Notes: a model not told the origin generated them from the sequence alone. Positions 1 to 8,846 are shown, numbered from the stretch's first letter. The stretch is 34,604 bases of DNA from an uncultured Spirochaetales bacterium (GCA_946406925.1 CAMJMF010000004.1:1-34604), one strand, 5' to 3'. Numbers and translations are program-made.

Positions 1-834
1 GTCTACTTCCGGCGAAATCTCGTTTACACGCGGCAGCGGATGAAGCACAATCATTGAAGGCTTTGCGTTCTTCATCTTCTGCTTGTCGAGAATGTAGCTG
101 TCCTTTAAGCGTATGTAATCCTGCTCGTTGAAGAAACGCTCTTTCTGGACGCGTGTCATATAAAGCACATCAAGGTCGCCGATTACGTTCTCAAGCCGTT
201 CTTCTTCAACAAACTCAATGCCTGCCTTCTTGAAGACCTGCTCTGTAATGTATTCCGGAATCTGAAGCTCTTTAGGGCTGATTAACACAAACTTGTTGTC
301 TGGGTAGCGGCTCATTGCTTTTGCAAGGCTGTGAACTGTGCGCCCGAACTTTAAGTCGCCGCACAAACCGATTGTTAAGCCTGAAAAACCGCCTTTGTAT
401 GCTCTGATTGTGAGCAGGTCTGTCAAAGTCTGGGTCGGGTGGTGGTGTCCGCCGTCGCCTGCATTGATAATCGGCACAGAAGAATACTTTGAAGCAAGAA
501 CGGCTGCACCTTCTTTAGGGTTTCTCATTGCAATAATGTCTGTATACGAGGAAACAACCCTGATTGTATCTGCAAGACTTTCGCCCTTTGTTGCCGAGCT
601 GCTTGAGGCTTCTGCAAAACCTAGTGTCTTGCCGCCCAAGCGCAGCATTGCCGACTCAAAAGAAAGCCGAGTACGTGTACTCGGCTCAAAAAAAAGTGTT
701 GCTAATAGTTTTCCATGACAAACTTCTGAAAATGCACTTGGATCTACAATAATTTTTTCTGCAAGAGAAAAAATCTCTTCCATTTCTTCTACCGTTAAAT
801 CTGCCGGTTCAAGCAGATGCCGTCCTGCAAGCAT
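1..834 (-). CDS. pyrB: Aspartate carbamoyltransferase, catalytic chain (C-terminus runs off window)
   Basis: Manual minus-strand translation from ATG at 834 stays open to base 1: [28 protein letters not shown]...[21 protein letters not shown]...[20 protein letters not shown], the ATCase signature. SD GGAGG and a TATAAT box lie upstream. Absent from the ORF track because it has no stop in the window. Confidence 0.95.
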   Translation of the reverse strand, partial: MLAGRHLLEPADLTVEEMEEIFSLAEKIIVDPSAFSEVCHGKLLATLFFEPSTRTRLSFESAMLRLGGKTLGFAEASSSSATKGESLADTIRVVSSYTDIIAMRNPKEGAAVLASKYSSVPIINAGDGGHHHPTQTLTDLLTIRAYKGGFSGLTIGLCGDLKFGRTVHSLAKAMSRYPDNKFVLISPKELQIPEYITEQVFKKAGIEFVEEERLENVIGDLDVLYMTRVQKERFFNEQDYIRLKDSYILDKQKMKNAKPSMIVLHPLPRVNEISPEVD

Positions 835-924
835 GAATCCTCCAAAGTTTTTGTTTTTAAGATTATACACTAGTTGAAACCTTATGGAAAGAAGTTTTAC
901 CCCAAAAAGTTGCGGACAGGTCAA

Positions 925-953
925 TTGACACAAAGCGCACCTTTGGATAATAT
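925..953 (+). promoter_or_regulatory. Promoter of the Fur-family gene: TTGACA-17-TAATAT, with CAAAG-N5-CTTTG inverted repeat in the spacer
   Basis: TTGACA 925-930; TAATAT 948-953; inverted repeat CAAAG 931-935 / CTTTG 941-945. Confidence 0.65.
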
Positions 954-959
954 GCAACC

Positions 960-1367
960 ATGTTGCAAAAAACGTATCATACAAAGGCTACGGAAGCAAT
1001 TTCAGAGTTCATAACTTCAAGGCAAGACCACAGTTTTACGGCGGCAGAGCTTGCGGATTTTCTAAAAGAGCATGGGCTTGATGTAAACAAAACGACAATT
1101 TACCGCAATCTCGATAAACTGACCGAAAACGGCACGCTGATAAAGCATAAATCGCAAGTCAACGACGGCTTTATCTATCAAGAAGCTTCTGCCGGCGGCG
1201 ACTGCCACGAGCATATTCATTTTCAGTGCTCAAAATGCGGTTCGGTGCTTCATCTTTCAGACGAAAAAACGGCTGATTACTTGAAAACACTTTCGGAAAC
1301 GCTTGGGCTTGAAATTGATACAACTTCTTCAACATTAAACGGATTATGCCCGAAATGCAAAAAATAA
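960..1367 (+). CDS. Fur-family metalloregulator (Zur-like by context)
   Basis: 135 aa; winged-helix N-terminus, [13 protein letters not shown] and CPKC metal sites; next to zinc genes. Confidence 0.85.
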   Translation: MLQKTYHTKATEAISEFITSRQDHSFTAAELADFLKEHGLDVNKTTIYRNLDKLTENGTLIKHKSQVNDGFIYQEASAGGDCHEHIHFQCSKCGSVLHLSDEKTADYLKTLSETLGLEIDTTSSTLNGLCPKCKK

Positions 1368-1657
1368 AACGGAATACTGCAAGAGCCGTGCTTTTTGCAT
1401 TTCTTGCAGCGTTCACCCTTTTTTCGTTATTTTTCATCATAATAGAAGCAGACCACGACTGCTGCGGCGAAAACTGCCCGGTTTGTCTTATCATTCAGTT
1501 TTCACAGCGGAACATTCAGCTTTTGCGCCTGATTTTGTGCGGCGCCGCCGTTTTGTTTGCTTCTTTCAGCAAGCAGCCGAAAAACTTTTTCAGAATTCCA
1601 CACATTTATATAGAACAATTCTCTCTTTTTTCGCAAAAAATCCGCCTGAACGATTAG
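1346..1657 (+). CDS. Small membrane protein with conserved-looking HDCCGENCPVC motif, unknown function
   Basis: 103 aa; start overlaps the fur stop; TM segment followed by Cys/His cluster. Confidence 0.6.
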   Translation: MPEMQKIKRNTARAVLFAFLAAFTLFSLFFIIIEADHDCCGENCPVCLIIQFSQRNIQLLRLILCGAAVLFASFSKQPKNFFRIPHIYIEQFSLFSQKIRLND

Positions 1658-1725
1658 TTTCCTTGAATTGACTGCGGCTGTCTGAAACATGCTACAAAAA
1701 CTCAAAATTTTTTAAGGAAACAAAA

Positions 1726-2841
1726 ATGAACAAAAAACCAGTTACTCTTATTACGGGCTACTTAGGCTCCGGGAAGACAACACTTTTAAACGAAATTCTC
1801 CGCCAGGAAAAGCGGAAAGTCGCGCTTATTGTAAATGACATGGGCAGCATCAACATTGATGCCGCAATTATCAAGAAAAACGGTTCGGCTGTGGCACAAT
1901 GCGAAATGTACGAGATGCAGAACGGCTGCATCTGCTGCACTTTGCGCGAAGAATTCATCAGACAGGTTGAAAAAATCTCTGAAAATGAATCTATCGAAAC
2001 TGTATTTGTCGAAGCTTCCGGCATCAGTGATCCGGGCGCAATTGCGGCTTCTTTTCTTGCTTTTGAAGACGAAAACCCTGATACGAACGTTTATCTTTCG
2101 AACATTGTTACCGTCGTTGATGCAGACCGCATTTACCGCGAATTTATGACCGACCTTCAGAATTATGACGAAAAAGATGCGAACAACCTCGCTTCAAATG
2201 ACATAACAACTCTGATTGTTGATCAGATTGAGTTCTGCAACACGATTGTTCTGAACAAACTTGATTTGCTGAACGAAGAGCAGATTGGGCAAGTAATCAA
2301 AATTATTACTGATTTTCAGCCGAAAGCAGAAATTATAAGAACCGTTCACGGAAAGGTTGACATTGACTGCATAACTTCAACTGAAAAATTCAACTATGAA
2401 ATGGTAGATTCTTCTTCTGCAATTCAAAAGGCCATCAATTCGCTTGGCGATTCAAAGCGCGGCTTTACAGATGAATACGGAATCTCAAGCTTCGCTTATG
2501 AATACAAAAAGCCGTTTGACGAGGAAAAATTCATGAACTTTATAAATGAAGATTTCCCCAAGGAGCTGATACGCGCGAAAGGCTACATCTGGTTTAAAAG
2601 CCGCCCGGAAGACGTGCTTCTGTTTGAGCAGGCTGGGCGGAATTCTTCTGTGATGGCAATTGCATACTGGGTTGCCGCGCTTGACGAAAGCACAAGAAAA
2701 GAGTGCCTTGAAAATGATGAAGAGCTTAGGAATAACTGGGACCCTGAATACGGCGACCGCGTAAATCAGATTGTATTTATCGGAAAAAACTACGACAAGC
2801 AGAAAATCCTTTCAAGGCTTGAGCAGTGCCTCGCGTCTTAA
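1726..2841 (+). CDS. COG0523/CobW-family G3E GTPase, putative zinc metallochaperone
   Basis: Walker A GYLGSGKTTLL, GCICCTL (CxCC) motif, NKLD; SD AAGGAAA before ATG. Confidence 0.9.
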   Translation: MNKKPVTLITGYLGSGKTTLLNEILRQEKRKVALIVNDMGSINIDAAIIKKNGSAVAQCEMYEMQNGCICCTLREEFIRQVEKISENESIETVFVEASGISDPGAIAASFLAFEDENPDTNVYLSNIVTVVDADRIYREFMTDLQNYDEKDANNLASNDITTLIVDQIEFCNTIVLNKLDLLNEEQIGQVIKIITDFQPKAEIIRTVHGKVDIDCITSTEKFNYEMVDSSSAIQKAINSLGDSKRGFTDEYGISSFAYEYKKPFDEEKFMNFINEDFPKELIRAKGYIWFKSRPEDVLLFEQAGRNSSVMAIAYWVAALDESTRKECLENDEELRNNWDPEYGDRVNQIVFIGKNYDKQKILSRLEQCLAS

Positions 2842-2880
2842 GGGAAGAAACTCAATTTTTTATAGAAAAGGAAAAACACA

Positions 2881-4451
2881 TGAAAAAGACTATTCAAATA
2901 ATTCTTATGGCGGCAATGATGCTTGCCGCATCTTCAGTTTTTGCAGCTTCAAAAAAATCAATCGTCTGCACTACATATCCAGAATATGACTGGGTGCTGA
3001 ACATTCTTGGAAAGAATGCATCAAGCTTTGAAGTTACGCTGCTTCAAGATAAGGGAACTGACTTGCACAGCTATCAGCCGAGCGTGCAAGACCTTGCAAA
3101 AATTTCTGCATGTGATTTGTTCGTCTATGTAGGTGGCGAAAGCGATGAATGGGTTGAAGATGCGCTCAAAAATGCACGCAACAAAAACATGGCTGTCATC
3201 AACATGATGGAAGTGCTCGGTGATGCAGTCCGCGAAGAAGAAATCGTAGAAGGCATGCAGGAAAGCGAAGAACACGAGCATGGGCATGACCATCATCATG
3301 CTGAAGGCCACCACCACAAAGCAGAAGCACATAATCACAGCGCTGAAATTCACGCTGATGACATAAAAGACAGATCTCTGGCAGAATTCAACGGCGAATG
3401 GCAGTCGCTTTACCCGGTTCTTATGGCAGACAAGCTTGAAGAATATGTTGAGCATCAGGCAGAAGAAAAGGGCAAGTCAGAAGAAGACATGAAAGCTGAA
3501 ATTGCCGCAAAATGGAACTGCGGCGTAAAAACCGTAACAGTTAAGGGCAATAAAATCACTCTTACTTATGATGACGGCAAAACTGTTTCAGGCAAATATT
3601 CTTATGTAGGCTATGCTGTAAAGAAAAATGACGAAGGAAAAATCACCAACGTCCGCTATAAGTTTGAGTCAAAAGACAAAAAAGTTCCAAGATATGTAAT
3701 GTTCAACGATCACGGCTATGCACCGGCTGATAAAGTTGCTCATTTTCATTTTTATTTTGGCAACAACGGTTTTGATGAATTCATGGACTCAAAAATTGTT
3801 TCTTATTTTGTTGATTCAAAGCTTTCTGCACATGAATGTGAAGATCTTCTTTTGGGGCATAACCACGACCACCATGCTGAAGGCCATCATCACCACCATG
3901 ACGGCGAAGAACCTGAATATGACGAGCATGTCTGGCTTTCTTTGAGAAATGCCGCCGCAATCACACAGAAACTTTCTGAAGCTGTTCAGAAACTTGACAG
4001 CAAAAACGCCGCATTGTACAAAGCTAATGCAGACGAATACATCAAACAACTCAACGCATTAGACAGCGAATATGCAAAAGTCGTTGCTCAGGCAAAAATT
4101 AAAACACTTGTTTTTGCTGACCGCTTTCCGTTCCGCTATCTTGCCGATGATTACGGCTTAAGCTATTATGCGGCTTTTGCAGGCTGCAGCGCAGAATCAG
4201 AAGCAAGCTTTGAGACAGTCGTTTTTCTTGCTAAGAAGCTTGATGAACTTGGGCTCAGCTCTGTGCTGACAATTGAAAAATCAGACAAGAAAATTGCAAA
4301 AACGGTTATCTCTGCCACAAAGGCAAAGAACCAGCAGATTCTTGAAATGGATTCACTTCAGTCTGTTACACAAAAAGACATTAAGAGCGGCAAGTCTTAT
4401 CTTGGCGCAATGAAGCAGAATCTTGAAACACTCAAGGCTGCGCTGAACTAG
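2881..4451 (+). CDS. Zinc ABC transporter substrate-binding protein (ZnuA/AdcA type) with internal ZinT domain
   Basis: Signal peptide MKKTIQIILMAAMMLAASSVFA; ZnuA N-lobe; His-rich segment; ZinT-like region (GEWQSLYPVL...YVMFNDHGYAP...HFHFYFG); second His-rich segment; ZnuA motif DEHVWLSLRNA and C-lobe. ATG 2881 preferred over the ORF-track start at 2826. Confidence 0.88.
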
Positions 4452-4457
4452 CGTAAA

Positions 4458-4502
4458 AACGGGCGGAACATTAAACTGAACTCAGCAAAGGAGCCGCCCG
4501 TT
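4458..4502. promoter_or_regulatory. Intercistronic hairpin, 9-bp perfect stem
   Basis: AACGGGCGG 4458-4466 / CCGCCCGTT 4494-4502; 27-nt loop; no T tract. Confidence 0.5.
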
Positions 4503-4535
4503 ACTGCATTTTATGCAAACATAAAGGAGCATGAC

Positions 4536-5117
4536 ATGAAAAAGAGCATTTTGTTTTGTTTTGCGGCGGTGCTGTTTTTGCAAATGTTTTCTGCCTGCAA
4601 AAAAGAGCCGCAAACATCAGTGAACATGAACACACAGAAAATGCAAAGCAAGAAAACTGAGGCAGCATCAGAAAGCACAGAAGAGCCTTTGCAGTTTGAC
4701 GAGTCATATGCAGACCAGTTTGCTGACATGGAAGAAGACGATTTTTTTGCAGTCCTGAGCCCCACAAGCACCGGCTCAGACGGCATAGACCTTGACTTTA
4801 CAAAAATCAATTATGTCATGGCTTCAGGCATCATTTTTGACATGCTCATGAATCAAAACGATTATCTCGGCAAGAAAATCAAGATAAAAGGGGCATTCTG
4901 GGCAGACCAAAGCGAGCCTGAGCCGTTTCTTGCCGTTCTGCTTTATGATGAAACTGCATGCTGTCAGACAGGTCTTACTTTTAAAGACGTACGCAGACAT
5001 TATCCAGAAGATTATCCTGAACTGCTTTCAGAAATCGAAATTACAGGCGTATACACCAAAGAAGAAAAAGACGGCATCATCTATACATACATAGACTGCA
5101 GAAATTCTCAACTATAA
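4536..5117 (+). CDS. Lipoprotein of unknown function downstream of the zinc-binding protein
   Basis: Signal peptide with lipobox MFSAC|KKEP; SD AAGGAG. C-terminal LGKKIKIKGAF...ITGVY resembles small OB-like domains (weak). Confidence 0.7.
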   Translation: MKKSILFCFAAVLFLQMFSACKKEPQTSVNMNTQKMQSKKTEAASESTEEPLQFDESYADQFADMEEDDFFAVLSPTSTGSDGIDLDFTKINYVMASGIIFDMLMNQNDYLGKKIKIKGAFWADQSEPEPFLAVLLYDETACCQTGLTFKDVRRHYPEDYPELLSEIEITGVYTKEEKDGIIYTYIDCRNSQL

Positions 5118-5217
5118 ATCAGACTTGCTCTTACAGACCGCAGGCTTTGTTCAGCAGCATGTCTTTCATGCGAAAAACCTTGCGGATTACAAATTATCGA
5201 TGTACAGTTATTTATAG

Positions 5218-6306
5218 ATGGAAAGCATTTTTTCACCAATCAAACATTTGTTCACTAATCTTTTTTCAATGGATGTTCCTCTCGAGAAGCGGATAACGCA
5301 TGCCATGCTTTTATGCGCCATGTTCGGCACGTTTTTTGGCTTCATCGAATCTTTTGTGCTCCATCTGCCGATTATTGCAGAAATTCTGCCGCTTATCTTG
5401 TTCTTTCTGCTGCTGGGCTTTTCTTTCTGGGGCTTTTACACACAGCGCGTCGAGCTTTTCGGGCTTGTCTCAATTTCTGTTATCGGGTTCATTGTTTTTC
5501 CGCTTATGTTTCTTGCAAACGACGGTATGCATGGCGGCATGATTTTTTATTTTGTGATTGCGCCCGTCTGCATTTCTCTTGTGCTCAAAGGCAAGACGCG
5601 CCTGATTATTTTTATTGCGATTATGGCAGAATATGCAGTGCTTTTTGTTTTTTACAAGACCGCGCCGCAATATTTTTTGCGCATGACAGACAAAACAGCC
5701 TTCATAGACCAGCTTTGCAGCATGGTGATTACAAGCCTGATTCTTTTCAGCTTTTCGTATTCGGTGGCTCACCAGAATTCGCATGACCGCGAAACTATCG
5801 AAAAGCTTTCTAAGATGTATGAAAAGCAGGCGAACACAGATGAACTTACCGGGCTTTATAACCGCCGCTATTTCAACAACTTTTTGAAACTTGCAATAAA
5901 CACGCTCGGCGACAGTGGCAATCTTCACGTTGCAATGCTTGATATTGATGATTTTAAGGTTGTGAACGACAAATACGGCCACCCTTTCGGCGACACAGTA
6001 CTGCAGCGCTTTGCAGAAATCTTGCGAAAAACCGAAAGTGAAGGGGCAACAGCCTGCCGTTACGGCGGCGAAGAATTTCTGCTGCTCATTCCCAAAAAAG
6101 ACAGAGACGAAGCACTGCTTATTGTTGAAAAGATAATCGAAGCCACCTGGGCACAGATTCAGATTGGCGATAATGGCTTTGTCACCGCAAGCGCGGGCTT
6201 TATAACCTGCACCGAAGATATGTCTTACGATGCGCTGCTTCAAGAAGTTGACAATCGCCTTTATGCCGCCAAAGCCGCCGGCAAAAACCGCGTTGTTTCG
6301 GCATAA
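5218..6306 (+). CDS. Membrane diguanylate cyclase (GGDEF domain, GGEEF active site)
   Basis: Six or so N-terminal TM segments; DELTGLYNRRYF and CRYGGEEFLLLIP. No RxxD I-site visible in the expected place. Confidence 0.92.
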   Translation: MESIFSPIKHLFTNLFSMDVPLEKRITHAMLLCAMFGTFFGFIESFVLHLPIIAEILPLILFFLLLGFSFWGFYTQRVELFGLVSISVIGFIVFPLMFLANDGMHGGMIFYFVIAPVCISLVLKGKTRLIIFIAIMAEYAVLFVFYKTAPQYFLRMTDKTAFIDQLCSMVITSLILFSFSYSVAHQNSHDRETIEKLSKMYEKQANTDELTGLYNRRYFNNFLKLAINTLGDSGNLHVAMLDIDDFKVVNDKYGHPFGDTVLQRFAEILRKTESEGATACRYGGEEFLLLIPKKDRDEALLIVEKIIEATWAQIQIGDNGFVTASAGFITCTEDMSYDALLQEVDNRLYAAKAAGKNRVVSA

Positions 6307-6325
6307 GGCACAGCTATTTACAGCA

Positions 6326-6772
6326 TTAAGCAAACGCTCTCTTTATGTTTTCTACAAAATTTTCATCTGCATTTTTAACCGTTGGAATATGTATCAGTAT
6401 GGCATTGCCTTTAAATTTCTGGAGCGCAAACCAGTAAGCTTCGTTGCACAAATAAAAAGTCGGTGTGCTAGATACGCTGTACTTAATTCCGGCGGCATCA
6501 AAGCGCCCGCTTAATTTTTGAAAATCAATTTTTGTACGGCATTTTCCGCTGTTTTTTTGTGCAATTGTTTCAATGCGAATTTCATTCCGTAAAGTCTTAT
6601 CTATCCCAAACAAGAATGCAGCTTGGTATGCATCTGCAACTTCTTCAATGTCTTTTTGCAGCCCGCAAAATGAATTTGTCAGCAAGAGACAGTGCCCGTA
6701 ATTTTCCGCTAAAGTCTGTGCGATTAAGCTTGAATTGTTGTTTTTTCCCTTAAACCCCATGAAAATGTTCAT
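6326..6772 (-). CDS. Divergent pyroglutamyl-peptidase I (C15)-like protein
   Basis: AGIKYSVSSTPTFYLCNEAYWFAL...AILIHIPT resembles the PCP pattern SNTAGTFVCNH...FIHVP, with Cys and His in place. Confidence 0.55.
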   Translation of the reverse strand: MNIFMGFKGKNNNSSLIAQTLAENYGHCLLLTNSFCGLQKDIEEVADAYQAAFLFGIDKTLRNEIRIETIAQKNSGKCRTKIDFQKLSGRFDAAGIKYSVSSTPTFYLCNEAYWFALQKFKGNAILIHIPTVKNADENFVENIKRAFA

Positions 6773-6776
6773 GAAA

Positions 6777-7196
6777 TCACTTTCCGTTTAATTTTATGCA
6801 CATGCCCCAGCCGGTTTCTTCGGTGCGCTTTTCAAAGCCGAACTTTTCATAAAAACCGGATTTTCCGGGCGCCGCCAAAAGATTAATCATCAGAAAATCA
6901 TCGGCGGCTGAGTTTTCCTTGATTTTTGAAAGAAGGTACTCAATCATAAGCCTGCCGATGCCCTTGCCCTGAAATTCAGGCTTTACAATAACGTCAGCGA
7001 TATAAGCCGTGTAGCCAAAATCAAAAAGCGAACGCGCAATTCCTACGGTTTTTCCGTCTGCTTTTGCGCGCACTAAAAAAGCAGTGTTCTTCAAAAGTGC
7101 TTTTACACGCTCAGGTTTGATTTTTGCCCAGCCTGCGCCCTCCCGAAAATCCATGTATTCTTCTGCGCTAATATCTGGTTCAAGTATAATTTCCAT
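6777..7196 (-). CDS. GNAT family N-acetyltransferase
   Basis: ADVIVKPEFQGKGIGRLMIEYLL acetyl-CoA binding motif; GFYEKFGFEKR. Confidence 0.88.
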   Translation of the reverse strand: MEIILEPDISAEEYMDFREGAGWAKIKPERVKALLKNTAFLVRAKADGKTVGIARSLFDFGYTAYIADVIVKPEFQGKGIGRLMIEYLLSKIKENSAADDFLMINLLAAPGKSGFYEKFGFEKRTEETGWGMCIKLNGK

Positions 7197-7382
7197 TGTT
7201 TCCCCGTTAAATTCCGATTATACACTATTTTGCGTTTCCCGATGCATTTCATCTACCGAAAAAATGCAAGAACCAGCATTCTATATTGGACATAGTCAGA
7301 TAAGTCACTTATTATTAAATTATCGGTTTGCAGGCACAGAGCAATTCTGCTATTAGCGGCATACCGTTAAAAAGGAGGTCGT

Positions 7383-8051
7383 ATGTTTGTATTTTGGGGG
7401 AACGGCTCTCAAGAAGCCATGAATCTGGTAGACAATATTCGTGTCAGAAGTACAGAAAACTTTAACTGGACATTCATTTTTATTCTTGCCGTTGTTTTTT
7501 ATGTTTACTGGTCAGAAATACACAAAAAGAACACTGAAGCTGTTTGTGCGGGGCTTGCACTTTACGGTGTTCATTGGCTTTATGAAATAGTAAATGCAAT
7601 CATCGGACATGTTACAGGTTATCCGCTTTGGTCTGTATCAAACGAATCAACGACATTTATTCTTCTGATAGGTGTTTGCTGGGAACTTTCAATGATGTTT
7701 TCTCTGGCAGGCATTATTTCTTTCAAGATGCTGCCTCAAGACAGAAGCAAACGCTATTTTTCAAAAAAAGGAAAAGGCGGAATAAGCTGCAAACTCATGG
7801 GCGCACTTGAAATGGCATTATTGTTTGCATTGTTTGAGTCTTTTCTAGCAGGCACAACCAATCATTCCTTTATATGGGTGTACAAATGGTGGGGCGTTAT
7901 TCCTGTATTTATTACGACATATGTTCCTTTCTTTTTGGCAAGCAATTTTGTACCTGATATGGAACCCAAAAAACGGCAGAATTTCCTGCTGATAGAATGG
8001 GGACTTGTTGCAATCCTGCTGATTATCCTGATTCCTTTGAAAATTATATAA
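7383..8051 (+). CDS. Multi-pass membrane protein, unknown function
   Basis: 222 aa hydrophobic protein; SD AAGGAGG before ATG. Confidence 0.7.
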   Translation: MFVFWGNGSQEAMNLVDNIRVRSTENFNWTFIFILAVVFYVYWSEIHKKNTEAVCAGLALYGVHWLYEIVNAIIGHVTGYPLWSVSNESTTFILLIGVCWELSMMFSLAGIISFKMLPQDRSKRYFSKKGKGGISCKLMGALEMALLFALFESFLAGTTNHSFIWVYKWWGVIPVFITTYVPFFLASNFVPDMEPKKRQNFLLIEWGLVAILLIILIPLKII

Positions 8052-8056
8052 ACTCA

Positions 8057-8094
8057 CGCAGATAATGTGACAATACGCCGTCATATTATCTGCG
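8057..8094. promoter_or_regulatory. 38-bp near-perfect palindrome; possible operator and hairpin upstream of the GyrI-like gene
   Basis: CGCAGATAATGTGAC (8057-8071) / GTCATATTATCTGCG (8080-8094), 14/15 paired; no downstream T tract. Confidence 0.6.
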
Positions 8095-8119
8095 TTACAC
8101 TCATGGTGGAGGCTTAAAG

Positions 8120-8845
8120 ATGGCATTTGACTACAAAAAAGAATTCAAAGAGTTTTATCTTCCACCGGTAAAACCGCAGATTGTGACTGTGCCCCAAATG
8201 CAGTTTGTTGCAGTGCGCGGCAAGGGAAACCCGAACGAAGAAGAGGGCGAATACAAAAACGCGCTTAACGTCTTGTACGCAGTCTCGTACACACTAAAGA
8301 TGAATTACAAAAAACAGGCAGAAACTCTAGGGTATTTTGATTCTGGGCTTACACTTAATGGTAAGCCCAGAACAAGGGCTGTCAAGGGCTTTAACGCAGT
8401 GTCCCTTGACAGCCTGTACTATGTTGTTCCGCCACTTGAAGGCTTCTGGTGGCAAAACGGAATTAACGGCATTGATTATTCACATAAAGAAAAACTCGAA
8501 TGGATTTCACTAATCCGTCTGCCGGATTTTGTGAGTCAACAGGATTTTGACTGGGCAAAAGAAACAGCCCAGAAAAAGAAAGACCTGGACACCTCATGTG
8601 CAGAATTTTTCAAATATGCAGAAGGAAAATGCGTTCAGATTATGCACCTCGGCTCTTACGATGCTGAACCTGCTTCAATAAAGCTCATAGACGATTTTGC
8701 CGCTGCCAACGGCTATGAGACAGATTTTTCTGAATCGCGGTTTCATCATGAAATATATCTCAGCGACCCCAGAAAAGTTGCCCCGGAAAAACTGAAAACA
8801 GTAATCCGTCACCCGATAAAAGAATTTTCCATAAAACAAAATTGA
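8120..8845 (+). CDS. GyrI-like small-molecule-binding domain protein
   Basis: MAFDYKKEFKEFYLPP...FVAVRGKGNPNEEEGEYKNAL...YVVPPLEGFWWQ...HHEIYLSDPRKVAPEKLKTVIRHP, typical of the family; carries an internal insert (see findings). Confidence 0.85.
   Translation: MAFDYKKEFKEFYLPPVKPQIVTVPQMQFVAVRGKGNPNEEEGEYKNALNVLYAVSYTLKMNYKKQAETLGYFDSGLTLNGKPRTRAVKGFNAVSLDSLYYVVPPLEGFWWQNGINGIDYSHKEKLEWISLIRLPDFVSQQDFDWAKETAQKKKDLDTSCAEFFKYAEGKCVQIMHLGSYDAEPASIKLIDDFAAANGYETDFSESRFHHEIYLSDPRKVAPEKLKTVIRHPIKEFSIKQN
8341..8414. repeat. Two tandem perfect 12-bp inverted repeats inside the GyrI-like CDS (candidate in-frame palindromic element)
   Basis: TTCTGGGCTTAC 8341-8352 / GTAAGCCCAGAA 8361-8372; GGCTGTCAAGGG 8377-8388 / CCCTTGACAGCC 8403-8414. 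Confidence 0.85.
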
Positions 8846-8846
8846 A

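Noticed and set aside
3271-3350. Repetitive CAT/CAC tract considered as a microsatellite
   Set aside because: It encodes the His-loop of a zinc-binding protein, so protein-level selection explains most of it; only the 14-nt flanking repeat was kept as a finding.
3021-3455. 144-aa minus ORF rich in Met/Val/Phe
   Set aside because: Complement of the His-rich ZnuA/ZinT segment.
4531-4539. Minimal start-stop ORF ATGACATGA before the lipoprotein
   Set aside because: The SD is too close to the first ATG; spacing fits ATG 4536, so chance is likely.
5129-5187. Nested hairpin upstream of the diguanylate cyclase considered as a c-di-GMP riboswitch
   Set aside because: Outer stem has mismatches and I see no GEMM-type conserved core; insufficient support.
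5203-5220. TACAGT upstream of the 5218 GGDEF gene as another leaderless case
   Set aside because: Gap to ATG is 9 nt and the -10 is weak; left out of the main list.
5470-6333. 287-aa minus-strand ORF opposite the GGDEF gene
   Set aside because: Antisense to a clear diguanylate cyclase; composition is typical of shadow frames and it has no recognisable domain.
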